NCBI GenBank assembly: GCA_949451265.1
Contig: CASTQR010000084.1
Coordinates: forward strand, 1 to 7,160
DNA: 7,160 nucleotides
Direction of reading: 5' to 3'
Origin: an uncultured Eubacteriales bacterium
Lineage (GTDB): Bacteria > Bacillota_A > Clostridia > Oscillospirales > Oscillospiraceae
The notes beneath the pieces were generated by a model. It was not told the DNA's origin and searched no databases. It worked only from the letters and a program-made list of their open reading frames with translations. The position numbers and the translations under genes were made by a program. Below, piece after piece: positions 6,195 through 7,160 of the stretch (position 1 is the first letter of the stretch; every line of letters begins with the position of its first letter).

Positions 6195-7123
6195 GAATTG
6201 TGTTCATGGGCACCCCGGACTTCGCGGTGCCCTCGCTGAAGGCGCTGGTAGAGGCGGGGCACGAGATCTGCGGAGTGTTTACCCAGCCGGACAAGCCGAA
6301 AAACCGGGGAATGAAGCTCCAAATGCCGCCTGTGAAGGAATACGCCTGGTCGGTAGGACTTCCGGTGTTTCAGCCCGCCAAGATGCGGGACGGGGAGGCG
6401 CTGGAGATCTTGAAGGGGCTGGAACCGGAGCTGATTGTGGTGGCGGCCTATGGGAAGATCCTGCCCGTGGAGATTTTGGAGCTGCCCCGGCTGGGGTGTA
6501 TCAACGTCCACTCGTCCCTGCTGCCCAAGTACCGGGGGGCGGCCCCCATCAACTGGGCCATCCTCAATGGGGAGGACGAGACGGGCGTGACGATCATGTG
6601 TATGGCGGAGGGGATGGACACCGGGGACATCCTGGCCCAGCGGGCCACGCCCATCTCCATCGAAGAAAACGCGGCCCAGTTGTTTGACCGTCTGGCCCGG
6701 ATGGGGGCGGAGCTGCTGGTGGAGACGGTGGCGCGTGTTGGGGCGGGGACGGTGACGCCCATACCCCAGGACGAGGGCAAGGCCAGCCACGCCCCCATGC
6801 TGTCCCGGGAGCTGTCCCCCATGGATTGGGAGAAAACCGCCCGGCAGCTCCATGACCAGGTGCGGGGGCTGTACCCCTGGCCCGCCGCCACGGCGGTGGT
6901 GGACGGGGTGCGGTGCAAGATTCTGCGCACGGCGCCGATGGAGGACAGCGGGGGACAGGCGCCGGGAACGGTGCTGCAAGCGGACAAAAAGGGTTTGCGG
7001 GTGGCCTGCGGCGACGGGGCGCTGGAGATATTGGAGCTCCAGCCCGACGGAAAAAAGGCGATGGCCGCGTCCGCGTTCCTGATGGGACACCCCATCGAGT
7101 CAGGTACAGTTTTGACAGGTTAG
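6191..7123 (+). CDS. fmt: Methionyl-tRNA formyltransferase
   Basis: This 310-residue cytoplasmic enzyme transfers a formyl group from 10-formyl-tetrahydrofolate to Met-tRNA(fMet) for translation initiation. The ATG at 6191 gives the standard opening MRIVFMGTPDFAVPSL and overlaps the def stop, with GGAGAAAGG at 6172-6180 as a likely ribosome binding site. A frame open from 6044 upstream is only overlap with def. The formyl-folate/catalytic block NVHSSLLPKYRGAAPI (105-120) supplies N105 and H107. D143 in MDTGD is the third catalytic residue, by its 38-residue spacing from the Asn, as in E. coli Fmt. The tRNA-recognition loop region near residues 33-45 (PDKPKNRGMKLQMPPVK) and the C-terminal domain with LYPWPAA (227-233) and LQPDGKK (283-289) are present. 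Length is close to E. coli Fmt (315), so it should be functional. Confidence 0.97.
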   Translation: MRIVFMGTPDFAVPSLKALVEAGHEICGVFTQPDKPKNRGMKLQMPPVKEYAWSVGLPVFQPAKMRDGEALEILKGLEPELIVVAAYGKILPVEILELPRLGCINVHSSLLPKYRGAAPINWAILNGEDETGVTIMCMAEGMDTGDILAQRATPISIEENAAQLFDRLARMGAELLVETVARVGAGTVTPIPQDEGKASHAPMLSRELSPMDWEKTARQLHDQVRGLYPWPAATAVVDGVRCKILRTAPMEDSGGQAPGTVLQADKKGLRVACGDGALEILELQPDGKKAMAASAFLMGHPIESGTVLTG

Positions 7124-7127
7124 GAGG
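7122..7127 (+). promoter_or_regulatory. Ribosome binding site of the gene after fmt (AGGAGG)
   Basis: A perfect AGGAGG overlaps the fmt stop (TAGGAGG), the same junction seen between gmk and rpoZ. It lies seven bases before the ATG at 7135, which supports that ATG as a true gene start. Confidence 0.8.
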
Positions 7128-7134
7128 AAGCCTG

Positions 7135-7160
7135 ATGGGTTCTGCCAGAGAGGCCGCGCT
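7135..7160 (+). CDS. Start of a gene, probably 16S rRNA (cytosine-5-)-methyltransferase RsmB, 3' partial
   Basis: Only eight full codons and two bases are visible, reading MGSAREAA followed by a probable L. The strong AGGAGG and 11-base distance from the fmt stop show it continues the operon. RsmB proteins often begin with a short stretch followed by AREAAL as the first helix of their NusB-like RNA-binding domain, and rsmB follows fmt in B. subtilis and many Firmicutes. The identity rests on these few residues and on gene order. Other genes, such as a zinc metallopeptidase, can also follow fmt in Clostridia, so no symbol is assigned. Confidence 0.5.

Noticed and set aside
7112..7117. TTGACA resembling a -35 promoter box at the end of fmt
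   Set aside because: The bases 17 positions later (ATGGGT) are not a -10 box but the start of the next gene, so no promoter is supported.

Overview
The window reads as a GC-rich (about two-thirds GC by eye) chromosomal housekeeping segment from a Firmicute, most likely a Clostridia member of the Oscillospiraceae type (Flavonifractor/Lawsonibacter-like). The grounds are the gene order, the G/C-ending codons, strong AGGAGG ribosome binding sites and the protein family variants. The genus is inference from memory of such genomes. Every supported gene lies on the + strand, with gaps of 0 to 64 bases or 4-base overlaps. No stretch over 100 bases lacks a gene, and I see no convincing promoter inside the window.

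Layout: positions 1-573 hold the 3' part of a J-domain (DnaJ-like) protein with a Gly/Tyr-rich linker, a TPR-like region and a cysteine-rich tail. Positions 575-1111 encode an unrecognised protein of about six membrane segments. Then follow yicC/yloC (1113-1997), remA (2002-2265), gmk (2262-2873), rpoZ (2885-3118, hidden under an overlapping longer frame), a perfect 11-bp stem-loop (3127-3151), priA (3183-5648), def (5664-6194), fmt (6191-7123), and the first codons of a gene that is probably rsmB (7135 onward).

From yicC onward this matches the Bacillus subtilis yloC-remA-gmk-rpoZ-coaBC-priA-def-fmt-rsmB cluster, except that coaBC is absent and the stem-loop sits where it would be. The genes join RNA turnover (YicC), regulation (RemA), GTP precursor supply (Gmk), transcription (omega), replication restart (PriA), and the start and finish of formyl-methionine use in translation (Fmt adds the formyl group, Def removes it). 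The J-domain/membrane protein pair at the front is a lineage-type addition whose job is unknown.

I found no mobile element, CRISPR array, tRNA, rRNA or evident new defence system. The points most worth a second look are the rpoZ-priA stem-loop at the missing coaBC position, the J-domain protein with its Cys-rich tail next to an unknown membrane protein, and a DEEQ rather than DEEH motif II in PriA.
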